Shown here: positions 1 through 7,440 of the stretch, piece after piece
How positions within the stretch are numbered: the stretch's first letter is position 1
Layout: every line of letters begins with the position of its first letter
NCBI RefSeq assembly: GCF_000272405.2
Contig: NZ_AJZM02000042.1
Location: 1-21,437, forward strand
DNA: 21,437 bases
DNA from: Vibrio tasmaniensis 1F-187
GTDB lineage: Bacteria; Pseudomonadota; Gammaproteobacteria; Enterobacterales; Vibrionaceae
Direction: 5' to 3'
The notes under the pieces: generated by a model
What the model saw: the letters and a program-made list of their open reading frames with translations, nothing else
What the model was told of the DNA's origin: nothing
Database searches by the model: none
Translations under genes and position numbers: made by a program

Positions 1-161
1 CTCGAAAGATCAACACGCCCTAATAACAGTTTTTCATAGCAGTTATTGTGACATTTCTTTATGATTCGTCCAGTGGAAGCTTAAGATCATTGTCTCTGAT
101 TCCTTCAGAATGTCCTTTCCTACACTATTATTCTAATTTTCCCTCTTATTTGGAGTTGTTT

Positions 162-1532
162 GTGCATCGTTACAAAGAAGAATCCTCGAATCTAATCAAA
201 CTTGCGACCCCAGTATTGATCGCATCTGTTGCACAAACTGGAATGGGTTTTGTCGATACCGTAATGGCCGGTGGTGTAAGTGCTATCGATATGGCGGCGG
301 TTTCGATTGCAGCAAGTATCTGGTTACCATCAATCTTATTTGGTGTGGGTCTGTTGATGGCGTTGGTTCCTGTCGTTGCACAACTTCATGGTTCTGGTAG
401 ACAAGTAAAAATTCCATTTGAGATTCAACAAGGTGCGTTTTTAGCGCTTGTCATCTCCCTTCCAATCATTGGCGTACTTTTTCAGACACAACTGATATTG
501 GAGTGGATGGACATAGAACAACTCATGGCAGAAAAAACCATCGGTTATATGAATGCGGTGATGTTTGCTGTCCCTGCATTTTTGTTGTTCCAAACATTGA
601 GAAGCTTTACAGATGGTATGTCTTTAACTAAGCCTGCAATGGTGATTGGTTTTATTGGCTTGCTATTAAACATCCCGCTTAACTGGATGTTCGTATACGG
701 AAAGCTTGGCGCTCCCGCTCTAGGTGGTGTTGGCTGTGGAGTTGCAACGGCTATCGTATATTGGGTGATGTTTGCTCTGCTGTTCGCTTACGTTTTAACA
801 TCAAAGCGTTTGGCTAAAATCAATATCTTCGGTACGTTCCACAAACCTCAGCTCAAAGCACAAATTCGTTTGTTTAAACTGGGCTTTCCAGTTGCTGCTG
901 CTATCTTCTTTGAGGTGACGCTATTCGCTGTTGTTTCTCTGTTGGTTGCCCCTCTTGGGTCTTTGGTTGTCGCCGCACACCAGGTTGCAATTAACTTCTC
1001 GTCACTGATATTTATGATACCAATGAGTATCGGTGCCGCCGTGAGTATTCGTGTTGGTCATAAGTTGGGTGAAAACAACACTGAAGGAGCGAAAATCGCG
1101 ACACACGTGGGAATCATTGTTGGTTTAGTCACAGCCCTAATGACAGCTACATTGACGGTACTATTCAGAGAGCAAGTTTCGTTACTGTACACAGAGAATA
1201 CGGCGGTAATTACTGTTGCAATGCAATTACTATTGTTCGCTGCAGTTTATCAATGTACTGACGCAATCCAAGTTATCGCTGCAGGGGCTTTGCGTGGATA
1301 CAAAGACATGCGTTCGATCTTCAACATTACTTTCGTTGCTTACTGGTTGCTTGGTCTTCCTATTGGCTACATTTTAGGAATGAAAGATTGGATTGTTGAG
1401 CCTATGGGCGCGCACGGTTTCTGGGTTGGGTTCATTGTCGGTCTAACGTCAGCAGCTATTATGCTAGGTATGCGTCTGCACTGGATGCACAAACAAGACG
1501 ACGATGTGCAGTTAGAATTTAGCTCTCGCTGA
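162..1532 (+). CDS. norM: NorM-type MATE family multidrug/Na+ antiporter
   Basis: Inner-membrane MATE efflux pump, expected to export cationic drugs such as fluoroquinolones and dyes in exchange for Na+ (family knowledge). The 456-residue product is hydrophobic throughout, consistent with 12 helices. It carries landmarks I recognise from Vibrio NorM: LATPVLIASVAQTGMGFVDT near the N-terminus, RSFTDGMSLTKPAMVIG mid-protein, and AAGALRGYKDMR in the C-terminal half. The frame stays open upstream to base 48, but that extension is not membrane-like. I choose GTG at 162 because it gives MHRYKEE, the usual Vibrio NorM start, the family length, and a TGGAG ribosome site 6 nt upstream (151-155). Bases 1-161 hold no gene and no promoter I would defend. 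The gene converges on ligE. Identity is very likely; transported substrates are inferred. Confidence 0.95.
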   Translation: MHRYKEESSNLIKLATPVLIASVAQTGMGFVDTVMAGGVSAIDMAAVSIAASIWLPSILFGVGLLMALVPVVAQLHGSGRQVKIPFEIQQGAFLALVISLPIIGVLFQTQLILEWMDIEQLMAEKTIGYMNAVMFAVPAFLLFQTLRSFTDGMSLTKPAMVIGFIGLLLNIPLNWMFVYGKLGAPALGGVGCGVATAIVYWVMFALLFAYVLTSKRLAKINIFGTFHKPQLKAQIRLFKLGFPVAAAIFFEVTLFAVVSLLVAPLGSLVVAAHQVAINFSSLIFMIPMSIGAAVSIRVGHKLGENNTEGAKIATHVGIIVGLVTALMTATLTVLFREQVSLLYTENTAVITVAMQLLLFAAVYQCTDAIQVIAAGALRGYKDMRSIFNITFVAYWLLGLPIGYILGMKDWIVEPMGAHGFWVGFIVGLTSAAIMLGMRLHWMHKQDDDVQLEFSSR

Positions 1533-1550
1533 GTTATAACTCACTCAACC

Positions 1551-1604
1551 GGTATCCCTGATATTGAATACCAAAAAGAGCTCTGATATTCAGGGTTCTT
1601 TTTC
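1551..1604. terminator. Shared terminator between convergent norM and ligE
   Basis: CCCTGA (from 1556) pairs with TCAGGG (ending 1595), extended by a bulged TATT arm, and the plus strand then runs into TTCTTTTT. On the minus strand the self-complementary GAGCTC is followed by a run of T, so the element could also stop ligE transcription. A second small arm, GGTAT with ATACC, lies at 1551-1571. The stem is imperfect; its position between two converging genes supports the call. Confidence 0.6.
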
Positions 1605-1691
1605 GTCTAATCAATACTGTTTTATGTGTAGATATTTTTGTGCGGAGACTGTCTACGGGGCGATATTTCGCATCAGTCGGCAGTATGTGCC

Positions 1692-2534
1692 TTAATATTC
1701 ACTTTTCTCTCTAACGAAGCGCGCAAACTTGGGTTTTCCATTTTGAGTAAAGCCATTGTAGCGAAAGGTAATACGGCTGCCGATCTCAGGCGGCGCAAGT
1801 CTCATTTGATCACTGAACCCGCTTCCGATATAAAACTCAACCCCTTCTTCCGTGTGAACCAAAATCGAACCCATCATCCCTTTATACTTCCCTGTCCCGC
1901 CTTTGTAGCCAATAACTGTGGCTTCGGCATCGTGATGCCTTTTTAGTTTTAACAGGTCATTGCTTCGACCTGCTTGATAACGACTGGTGATCTTTCTGAG
2001 CATCAAACCTTCGCCATTACGTTCATCGACATTGTCTAATTGATAAAACAGAGCTTCTTCATTTTGAATAGGTACATGTTCGATGTAGCTGACATGAGGT
2101 TCTCCAATCATACTTACCCAATGCAATATGTTGTAATAGCGCTTTTGATAATCGCCAGTAGCCCCTGGCATATCAAACAGCATCAAGTCTATTTGGCGCC
2201 ACGCAACATCACTAGGTGTGTGATCGAGGACGGTAGATTGGACTAAGTGGAACTTTCCTCTTCCTGCCCAGAGCTCCCCTTCAAGGTGTACCTTCGGTAA
2301 GTTTTTTGTAAACCACTTCGGTGAGTAAATGCGATTCCCATTTCGAGTATAAAGGTGTTGTCCGTCCCAAAGAGCACGAATCCCATCAAGCTTTTCACTC
2401 TTCCAGTATTCAGAAACATCAATGCCTTGTTGGTATGTGTTTGCGAGCACCAGATGATCAGGCGGTAAATAGGATGAATGAGAAGAAAGCGAACACGCCC
2501 ATAGAGTGGCTATCGCCAATTTAGTTAATCTCAT
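1692..2534 (-). CDS. ligE: Periplasmic ATP-dependent DNA ligase, LigE type
   Basis: Minimal ATP-dependent DNA ligase that seals nicks through an enzyme-adenylate intermediate. The Lig E class of Gram-negative bacteria is exported and has been linked to uptake or handling of extracellular DNA (family knowledge). Counting from the chosen start, motifs are: I, KLDGIR with adenylated Lys48; Ia, YTRNGN at 62-67; III, LEGEL at 84-88; IIIa, LFDM at about 119-122; IV, EGLML at 175-179; V, LLKLK at 194-198. An OB-fold follows from about 200. The N-terminus MRLTKLAIATLWACSLSSHS looks like a signal peptide. Two adjacent ATG codons exist; the downstream one (2532-2534 on the minus strand) sits 6 nt from a GGAG site at 2541-2544, so I use it, giving 280 residues. 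The longer frame starting at 2570 is unlikely. Divergent from sypA. Confidence 0.9.
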   Translation of the reverse strand: MRLTKLAIATLWACSLSSHSSYLPPDHLVLANTYQQGIDVSEYWKSEKLDGIRALWDGQHLYTRNGNRIYSPKWFTKNLPKVHLEGELWAGRGKFHLVQSTVLDHTPSDVAWRQIDLMLFDMPGATGDYQKRYYNILHWVSMIGEPHVSYIEHVPIQNEEALFYQLDNVDERNGEGLMLRKITSRYQAGRSNDLLKLKRHHDAEATVIGYKGGTGKYKGMMGSILVHTEEGVEFYIGSGFSDQMRLAPPEIGSRITFRYNGFTQNGKPKFARFVREKSEY

Positions 2535-2711
2535 CATCTGCTCCGTATTGATATCTGTAGTGGTCAACAAACGCCTTTAATCCTAAGCGTTCTGACACGT
2601 AGCTAGACAACCTTTGCTAGAAGATGCGACCCACACATCAACCTTATTTAACTTTCAATTTCATTCATATAATTAATGACTTATGGGTCTCAAATGTTAA
2701 CCCATTTTTAG

Positions 2712-2748
2712 TTCTCATATTGAGAAACCAACTTTCTCAATATGAGAT
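2712..2748. promoter_or_regulatory. Twin activator sites upstream of sypA (probable SypG enhancer)
   Basis: TTCTCATATTGAGAA (2712-2726) and TTCTCAATATGAGAT (2734-2748) are each near-palindromes and are reverse complements of one another. Together they form a perfect 15-bp inverted repeat (2713-2727 with 2733-2747) around the spacer CCAAC. Their centres are 22 bp apart, about two helical turns, and lie about 104 and 82 bp before the inferred sypA start. Related sites precede sypL, sypM and sypP. Known biology: V. fischeri SypG binds enhancers upstream of sigma-54 syp promoters. Assignment to SypG here is inference. Confidence 0.8.
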
Positions 2749-2795
2749 AGATATTAGCAGTCGATTTAAGTTGTTGAAAAATATAAATATAAAAG

Positions 2796-2814
2796 TTGGC
2801 ACATTCAGTGCAAT
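2796..2814 (+). promoter_or_regulatory. Sigma-54 promoter of sypABCD
   Basis: TTGGCACATTCAGTGCAAT matches the -24/-12 pattern TGGCAC-N5-TTGCA except for one T to G change. The conserved GG (2798-2799) and GC (2810-2811) have the required 12-bp offset. Transcription should start near 2823, giving a short leader of about 23 nt. Confidence 0.85.
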
Positions 2815-2845
2815 TGTCCATACATACTCAAAAGGAGATATCGCT

Positions 2846-3175
2846 ATGGAACTACGTAAGATTGATTTAAATACAACGACACTGACTCTTTCTATCTTCG
2901 GTGATTTAGATGCAGCAGGTAGCCGTGATGCTCAAACCGATATTGACGATGTAATCTCAAATGATGGCCACCCTGAAATCGAAGTTGATTTCAGCCAAGT
3001 TGAGTTTTTAGATTCATCTGGTGTTGGCGCAATTGTTTACATGTTCAAACGCCTAACTGAACGCGAACGCAACATGCGACTTGAAAATGTGACTGGTCAA
3101 CCTCTTGAAATTATGAACTTGTTACGTATTGGCCACGCTATCCCAGTAAATTCAAAAAATCCTACAAATTCATGA
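2846..3175 (+). CDS. sypA: SypA-like STAS domain regulator
   Basis: A 109-residue single-domain STAS protein of the anti-sigma-factor-antagonist type. In V. fischeri SypA promotes syp biofilm at a step after transcription and is switched off when SypE phosphorylates one serine (established for that species). The signature FLDSSGVGAIVYMFKRL is present; by analogy with SpoIIAA the first serine of DSS, here Ser57, is the phosphorylation site. The ATG at 2846 follows AGGAG (2833-2837) by 8 nt and lies about 23 nt after the inferred sigma-54 start, which excludes the longer frame from 2624. First gene of the sypABCD run, with 62 bp before sypB. The SypE kinase/phosphatase gene is not in this window, so the partner is unknown. 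Confidence 0.88.
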   Translation: MELRKIDLNTTTLTLSIFGDLDAAGSRDAQTDIDDVISNDGHPEIEVDFSQVEFLDSSGVGAIVYMFKRLTERERNMRLENVTGQPLEIMNLLRIGHAIPVNSKNPTNS

Positions 3176-3237
3176 AGATCCACTAAGCTAGAAGTAACAA
3201 AACATAATAATAAAAAGTAAAAACATAGGACGTTGGC

Positions 3238-4074
3238 ATGAAAATACTGAAAAGCTACATAGCCCTTTCTCTGTCTGCTTTAGTTCTAGGTGGCTGTACT
3301 AGCTACCCTGAACAAGGCACTGGCGGCTTGGCTGAAAGTTATGACTCTATTAATTACCAAAATTCCGACTTTTCTCCTGTCATGCCAGACGAGCCTCTTG
3401 GTCCTGAACACGGATTACGTTTTGATTGGCAACTGGCTAAATTACATCTTGATGCCTTGATTCAAGAAGGCGCCCGTTGGTGCTTCCCCGCTGCTGTTGT
3501 GCAAGCGATAGAGAAGCAAAATCGTATCGCTCGCGAACTACAAGGTGGCCTGCTTCTAGATGCGGCAAACGACCTAGTCATTCAAAGAAAACGTTTAAAC
3601 GAACTTGAAGTCCAACTGGACTATGTGACGTCACAAGCACGGTGTGAACCACCAAAAAATGAAAACCAATTTAGAATGCAATTGTCGGTTATCGAACAGT
3701 TGTACGACCTGCTTAATGTTGACAACCAATTCGCGGAAAACTCTACTGAAGTCAATCCCAAATACATGGGACGACTTGCCGAGGCAACGACGCTACTGAA
3801 AGAACATAAATCTCTAGACCTTGTTGTTACCGGCCATGCTGATGCCACGGGTACTGAAGAATATAACGATGACTTGGCACTTGGACGTGCTAAACAAGTC
3901 GAACGCTACCTAACGATTTTTGGCTTAGGTGTTCAGAGAATCAAAGCGGTATCTGTTGGTGAAACGGTTCCTCTTTTTGAAGGCGAATCAGACGGTACGC
4001 GTTTAACTAACCGCCGAGTGAGTATTGAAGTTATCTCCCCTAAAAATGCCGAGAAAATGGGAGGTGGATTATGA
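3238..4074 (+). CDS. sypB: SypB-like OmpA-family outer-membrane lipoprotein
   Basis: A 278-residue lipoprotein with a C-terminal OmpA-like peptidoglycan-binding domain, probably anchoring or organising the export machinery at the outer membrane. The lipobox VLGGC places the lipidated cysteine at residue 20, followed by Thr, so outer-membrane sorting is expected. Residues 60-140 are helical and charged, probably coiled coil. The OmpA domain spans about 165-267, with VVTGHADATGTEEYN, then NDDLALGRA, and NRR at 258-260 supplying the usual Asp/Arg contacts to peptidoglycan. AGGA (3227-3230) lies 7 nt before the ATG. The stop overlaps the sypC start (ATGA), implying coupled translation. The family call is firm; the Syp assignment rests on gene order. 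Confidence 0.88.
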   Translation: MKILKSYIALSLSALVLGGCTSYPEQGTGGLAESYDSINYQNSDFSPVMPDEPLGPEHGLRFDWQLAKLHLDALIQEGARWCFPAAVVQAIEKQNRIARELQGGLLLDAANDLVIQRKRLNELEVQLDYVTSQARCEPPKNENQFRMQLSVIEQLYDLLNVDNQFAENSTEVNPKYMGRLAEATTLLKEHKSLDLVVTGHADATGTEEYNDDLALGRAKQVERYLTIFGLGVQRIKAVSVGETVPLFEGESDGTRLTNRRVSIEVISPKNAEKMGGGL

Positions 4075-6170
4075 AATCATTGATCGCTTTTATCATCACC
4101 CTATCGTTAAGCTTTACGAGTGTCGTAAATGCTAACGAAGAGTTTTCAGACGCGGTTCAAGTCGGTGACCTTATCCAAGTTAACGTACCCGGTGAAAGTA
4201 CGTTGAACAAAGGGTTCCAAGTGGATAAACGTGGCCGCATTACCCTCCCTGAAGTGGGCGCCGTATTTGTTGCGGGTTATAACAGTGAACAACTTAACAA
4301 AGTCGTTTTAGAGTCACTGGCTACCGCTTATAAAGATCTTTCAAACGCTTCGGTATATGTAAAAGAGCAGCTAATTATCATCTACGTGCAAGGTTATGTA
4401 GAACAACCCGGTGAATACACACTGGCGTTAGGCTCAAGTATCCAAATGGCACTCTACGCAGCAGGTGGATTACGTCCCGGCGCACAACTGGACAAATTGA
4501 TACTTAAGCGAGGTGCGGACAAGAAAGAGTTTAACTACAAACGATTCCTTGATTCAGGTGATGAATCAACACTACCTACTCTGCAATCACTGGATTCATT
4601 ATTCGTTCCAGCTTCCCCATTAGTCGGTAACATCGAGCAAGAGTTTGACGCAGCAAAGCTCGCTAACTCAGGTGACAGTGCTGACTCTCGCAATTCGATT
4701 AAAGTGTTTGGTGAGGTTAACGCGCCGGGTTCGTTCACTTACAAAGAGAATACCGACCTTGTCGACGTATTAATGCGTTCAGGCGGGGTAACTCGCTATG
4801 CCAGTGTTGAACAAATCCGAGTAATTTCAAATAATACGCCTACGCTGTTCAACCTTAAGCGTTATTTGGATTCTGGTGACGAAAGCCTACTTCCAATCTT
4901 ACGCCCAGGTGCAACGATTTTTGTGCCGAAGCAAGAGGAAGAGATCAAATCCGGCGCAAACATGGTTTACGTTATGGGTGAAGTCGCTGCCCCTGGCGCT
5001 TTTGAAGGAAAGAGAGACGCGACCTTCATGGATATCCTTGCCAATGCTGGCGGCCCAACTCGATTTGCAGAGTCGCGTCAAATACGCGTAATCAAAGCGG
5101 ATGGTCGAGTACTTAAATTCGATTTAGCGGCTTACACTGAAGGCTTGCCTAACTCTAACCCACCGAATATTAAAGCCGGTGACGCGATCTTTGTTCCTGA
5201 GAAAACCGACATGAACGAGAAATCTTGGTTAAAGATTGCACCAGACAGAGCAGTTAACGTGATTGGTGAGGTGAATCGACCTGGTCGTATAGAATGGTCA
5301 GATGAAATGAACTTCATGGGATTATTGGCACACGTCGGCGGCCCCACGCTACGCGCTGACACATCGAAAATTGAAGTCGTGACGGGTAGAAAGTTGGTTG
5401 TGTTTAATCTTGATGATTTCATCAGAAATGGTGCGCCACGAGATCTGATGCCACAAATTCGTGCAGGCTCTATCGTCCGTGTCCACGACTTGCCACAAGA
5501 TCCGTCAGACAATAAATCTCAATGGGTACGTCAAAGCTCTGATGCTTCGATCTACATTTTTGGACAAGTGAATGCACCGGGTCGTTACCGCTTCACCAAA
5601 GACATGCACTTTCTTGACATTTTGTCTGCAGCTGACGGGCCTACTAAGGATGCCGATATACACAACGTGCGTGTGACTCACCGTGATAAAACCTACTCTA
5701 AAGTAAGCAAACTCAATTTATCGTTGTACTTCGAAACCGGTGACGAATCGTTACTGCCAAATGTAACCACAGGTGACACTATTTATATCCCAGAGAAAGG
5801 TAAAAACTGGTTAGATACACCGAAAGAAGAAACCGTTCGTGTACTTGGCGCGATTAACAACCCAGGACGTTATGTGTTCAACGACAACATGACCATTTTA
5901 GATATATTGGCAGAGGCGGCGGGCCCTACTGATAACGCTTACGTAGAGAAAATTACCATTGTGAATATGTCTTGTTGCCAAGGTCAAGCTCGTACCTTCG
6001 ACCTTGTTGAATTCAGCAAAACAGCCAACATTTATAACCTACCAGTACTGCGCGCTGGTGACACTATCTACATCCCAGATCGCCGAGAGAGCTTTATGGA
6101 AAAAGCTCGTGTAGGTCTAGAAGACATACTACGTCTAACAACAATGATCGTCTTAATAGGAGCTTTATAA
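4071..6170 (+). CDS. sypC: SypC-like polysaccharide export protein with six SLBB repeats
   Basis: Outer-membrane polysaccharide export protein of the Wza/OPX class. A signal peptide ends near VVNA (residue 21). The polysaccharide-export domain covers about 27-102 (VGDLIQVNV, RGRITLPEVG). Six SLBB-type repeats follow at about 103-181, 210-287, 298-378, 394-474, 493-576 and 587-671. Most have a G-x-V-x-x-P-G turn near the start, and all but the fourth end in a strand resembling TIFVP or TIYIP. At 699 residues it is nearly twice the roughly 380 of E. coli Wza, so the periplasmic stack should be longer. The last 25 residues, ending in TTMIVLIGAL, form a hydrophobic helix like the one that crosses the outer membrane in Wza. 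It overlaps sypB by 4 nt and has a strong GGGAGG-type ribosome site. Confidence 0.9.
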   Translation: MKSLIAFIITLSLSFTSVVNANEEFSDAVQVGDLIQVNVPGESTLNKGFQVDKRGRITLPEVGAVFVAGYNSEQLNKVVLESLATAYKDLSNASVYVKEQLIIIYVQGYVEQPGEYTLALGSSIQMALYAAGGLRPGAQLDKLILKRGADKKEFNYKRFLDSGDESTLPTLQSLDSLFVPASPLVGNIEQEFDAAKLANSGDSADSRNSIKVFGEVNAPGSFTYKENTDLVDVLMRSGGVTRYASVEQIRVISNNTPTLFNLKRYLDSGDESLLPILRPGATIFVPKQEEEIKSGANMVYVMGEVAAPGAFEGKRDATFMDILANAGGPTRFAESRQIRVIKADGRVLKFDLAAYTEGLPNSNPPNIKAGDAIFVPEKTDMNEKSWLKIAPDRAVNVIGEVNRPGRIEWSDEMNFMGLLAHVGGPTLRADTSKIEVVTGRKLVVFNLDDFIRNGAPRDLMPQIRAGSIVRVHDLPQDPSDNKSQWVRQSSDASIYIFGQVNAPGRYRFTKDMHFLDILSAADGPTKDADIHNVRVTHRDKTYSKVSKLNLSLYFETGDESLLPNVTTGDTIYIPEKGKNWLDTPKEETVRVLGAINNPGRYVFNDNMTILDILAEAAGPTDNAYVEKITIVNMSCCQGQARTFDLVEFSKTANIYNLPVLRAGDTIYIPDRRESFMEKARVGLEDILRLTTMIVLIGAL

Positions 6171-6859
6171 TGACTATTTCAGCAATCCAAGCAGAAGTAG
6201 AACAACTGTATCTAGCTTCTGAACTTAACGGACAGAAATCGATTTGCGTGACTGCCTGTCATTCAGGTGACGGGGTAACCTCTATTGCAACTGCATTAGC
6301 AGAACGTTTTCTCCTTGCTGGTCATTCTACGCTTTATGTTGACCTCAACTTATACAATCCTGCTTTTAAAGATTTGAACATGTTGGAAGACAATCAACAG
6401 GGACAGTTAATTGAACATGTCGAGTCTCATCGTACGTTTATCGGTGTCCCTGCTCCACAAATCGCATCAACGCAATTGGCTTATAAAGATCCGACTACAT
6501 TACAAAAAGTGGTGAACAAATGGTTAGAGAAATACGATCGAGTCATCATTGATACCTCACCGCTTCTCAATATTAACAAAGGGAATATCCCCGCACAGTC
6601 TGTTGCGAGTGCCTGTGACAGCACATTGATGGTTGTCGCCTATGGTGAAACGTCAACTCACCACCTAGAACAAGCGAAAAAGCTGCTTGATGCGCAGAGT
6701 ATCAATCTTATGGGTTGTGTGATGAACATGAAACAAACACCTAGCTTTGCACAAGAGTTGGTAAGACAAATCAATCGCATGAAATTCCTTCCAACTAAAC
6801 TTCGCGATAGCTTGGCCAATAAGCTTTACCAAAATGAGTTTTTAAACCTACCGATGTAA
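6170..6859 (+). CDS. sypD: SypD-like CpsD/Wzc-type ATPase with degenerate Walker A
   Basis: A 229-residue cytoplasmic protein of the bacterial tyrosine-kinase/ParA-like fold that normally partners a Wzz-type membrane protein (here SypO). The fold is recognisable, but key residues deviate. The P-loop reads HSGDGVTS (31-38), with Val36 where the family has Lys. Walker A' reads VDLNLYNP, with Asn60 in place of the second Asp and no Arg. Walker B, VIIDTSP with Asp128, is intact. The C-terminus has one tyrosine (LYQNEFLNLPM) and no tyrosine cluster. Real kinase activity is therefore doubtful; a structural or regulatory role is a fair alternative. It overlaps the sypC stop by 1 nt (TAATG), with AGGAG 7 nt upstream. 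Last gene of this transcript; a terminator follows at 6961. Confidence 0.82.
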   Translation: MTISAIQAEVEQLYLASELNGQKSICVTACHSGDGVTSIATALAERFLLAGHSTLYVDLNLYNPAFKDLNMLEDNQQGQLIEHVESHRTFIGVPAPQIASTQLAYKDPTTLQKVVNKWLEKYDRVIIDTSPLLNINKGNIPAQSVASACDSTLMVVAYGETSTHHLEQAKKLLDAQSINLMGCVMNMKQTPSFAQELVRQINRMKFLPTKLRDSLANKLYQNEFLNLPM

Positions 6860-6874
6860 CTTTTCTGCGCCACG

Positions 6875-6912
6875 ATAGCTTTTTTGTACAACTATAGCTT
6901 TCTTGTGCAACT
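6875..6912 (+). repeat. Tandem 19-bp direct repeat
   Basis: Two abutting copies of ATAGCTTTYTTGTRCAACT (6875-6893 and 6894-6912) agree at 17 of 19 positions. They lie just after the sypD stop. Function is unknown; this could be a slippage duplication or a protein site. Confidence 0.75.
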
Positions 6913-6960
6913 GTATGGCTATCAGTAAATCCTGACAGCCACCGTGCCTATTGGACTTTA

Positions 6961-6999
6961 CGCCCAAACACCCCAAAACCAAGTTGGGTGTTTTTGGCG
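6961..6999. terminator. Hairpin terminator after sypABCD
   Basis: CGCC-AAACACCC at the left arm pairs with GGGTGTTT-TTGGCG at the right arm, with one unpaired C on the left and a loop of about 12 nt. The core ACACCC/GGGTGT stem leads straight into TTTT (6991-6995), as in an intrinsic terminator, and the extended stem is nearly symmetric. It should separate sypD from the betaine operon. Confidence 0.7.
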
Positions 7000-7440
7000 A
7001 AATTATTGTTAAAAATACGATTTTAAAAACCACTCAACGCATTTCACACACTTCGAGCGTGGTCTTACCACCTTTAAAACCCTTCAAGAATCAACCGCCC
7101 ATGCCTAACTTTATCGGTAATGTGACACAGACGGTTAAAGTGCCATGTAAATCGCATCAAAGATGGAATTCGTACGATTATTCCCTAAGATTATAAATAG
7201 AGGTGGTTTTTGACGAATTTGTAATAGTTTGACAAAGTTATCCGATGGCTGTTGAAACACAGTGGATGAATTGGCAAATCACACTTCACTGACTTTGCAC
7301 ATTTATCTATTCAAACTTCACCCATCCCTCCTTCTGCTCAAATGGTTCAAATACACGGAAAGGATCACCATCGAGCAATTTAGATAATCAATTTACCTTG
7401 GTTACCTTAGTTGTATTATTAAAGAGAAAGGAAACTCAAT
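7000..7440. other. Upstream region of proX, with a weak promoter candidate
   Basis: The gap between sypD and proX totals 581 bp; this AT-rich part has no credible gene. A possible sigma-70 promoter is TTTACC (7392-7397), a 16-bp spacer, then TATTAT (7414-7419). TTGACA at about 7230 and TTATAAAT near 7190 could belong to others but lack good partners. No -24/-12 element or palindrome of the syp type is present. The proX ribosome site is AAGGA at 7428-7432. Confidence 0.4.

Larger units (their letters stand above)
2535..2845. other. Divergent ligE/sypA control region
   Basis: This 311-bp gap holds no gene. It contains the twin 15-bp inverted sites (2712-2748) and the -24/-12 promoter (2796-2814) for sypA, listed separately. 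The reading frame of sypA stays open back to 2624, but that stretch crosses both regulatory elements and has no ribosome site, so it is not coding. I see no convincing ligE promoter on the minus strand. Confidence 0.75.

Noticed and set aside
48..161. N-terminal extension of NorM from ATG 48
   Set aside because: The extra 38 residues are not membrane-like and are not a NorM feature; GTG 162 has a ribosome site and gives the family length.
1638..1946. 102-codon plus-strand frame opposite ligE
   Set aside because: It lies across the terminator-proximal gap and antisense to the well-defined ligase motifs.
2624..2845. Longer SypA from ATG 2624
   Set aside because: It would run through the paired activator sites and the -24/-12 promoter; the ATG at 2846 has a strong ribosome site.
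6951..7196. 81-codon frame downstream of sypD
   Set aside because: It overlaps the terminator hairpin, has no ribosome site and no recognisable composition or motif.
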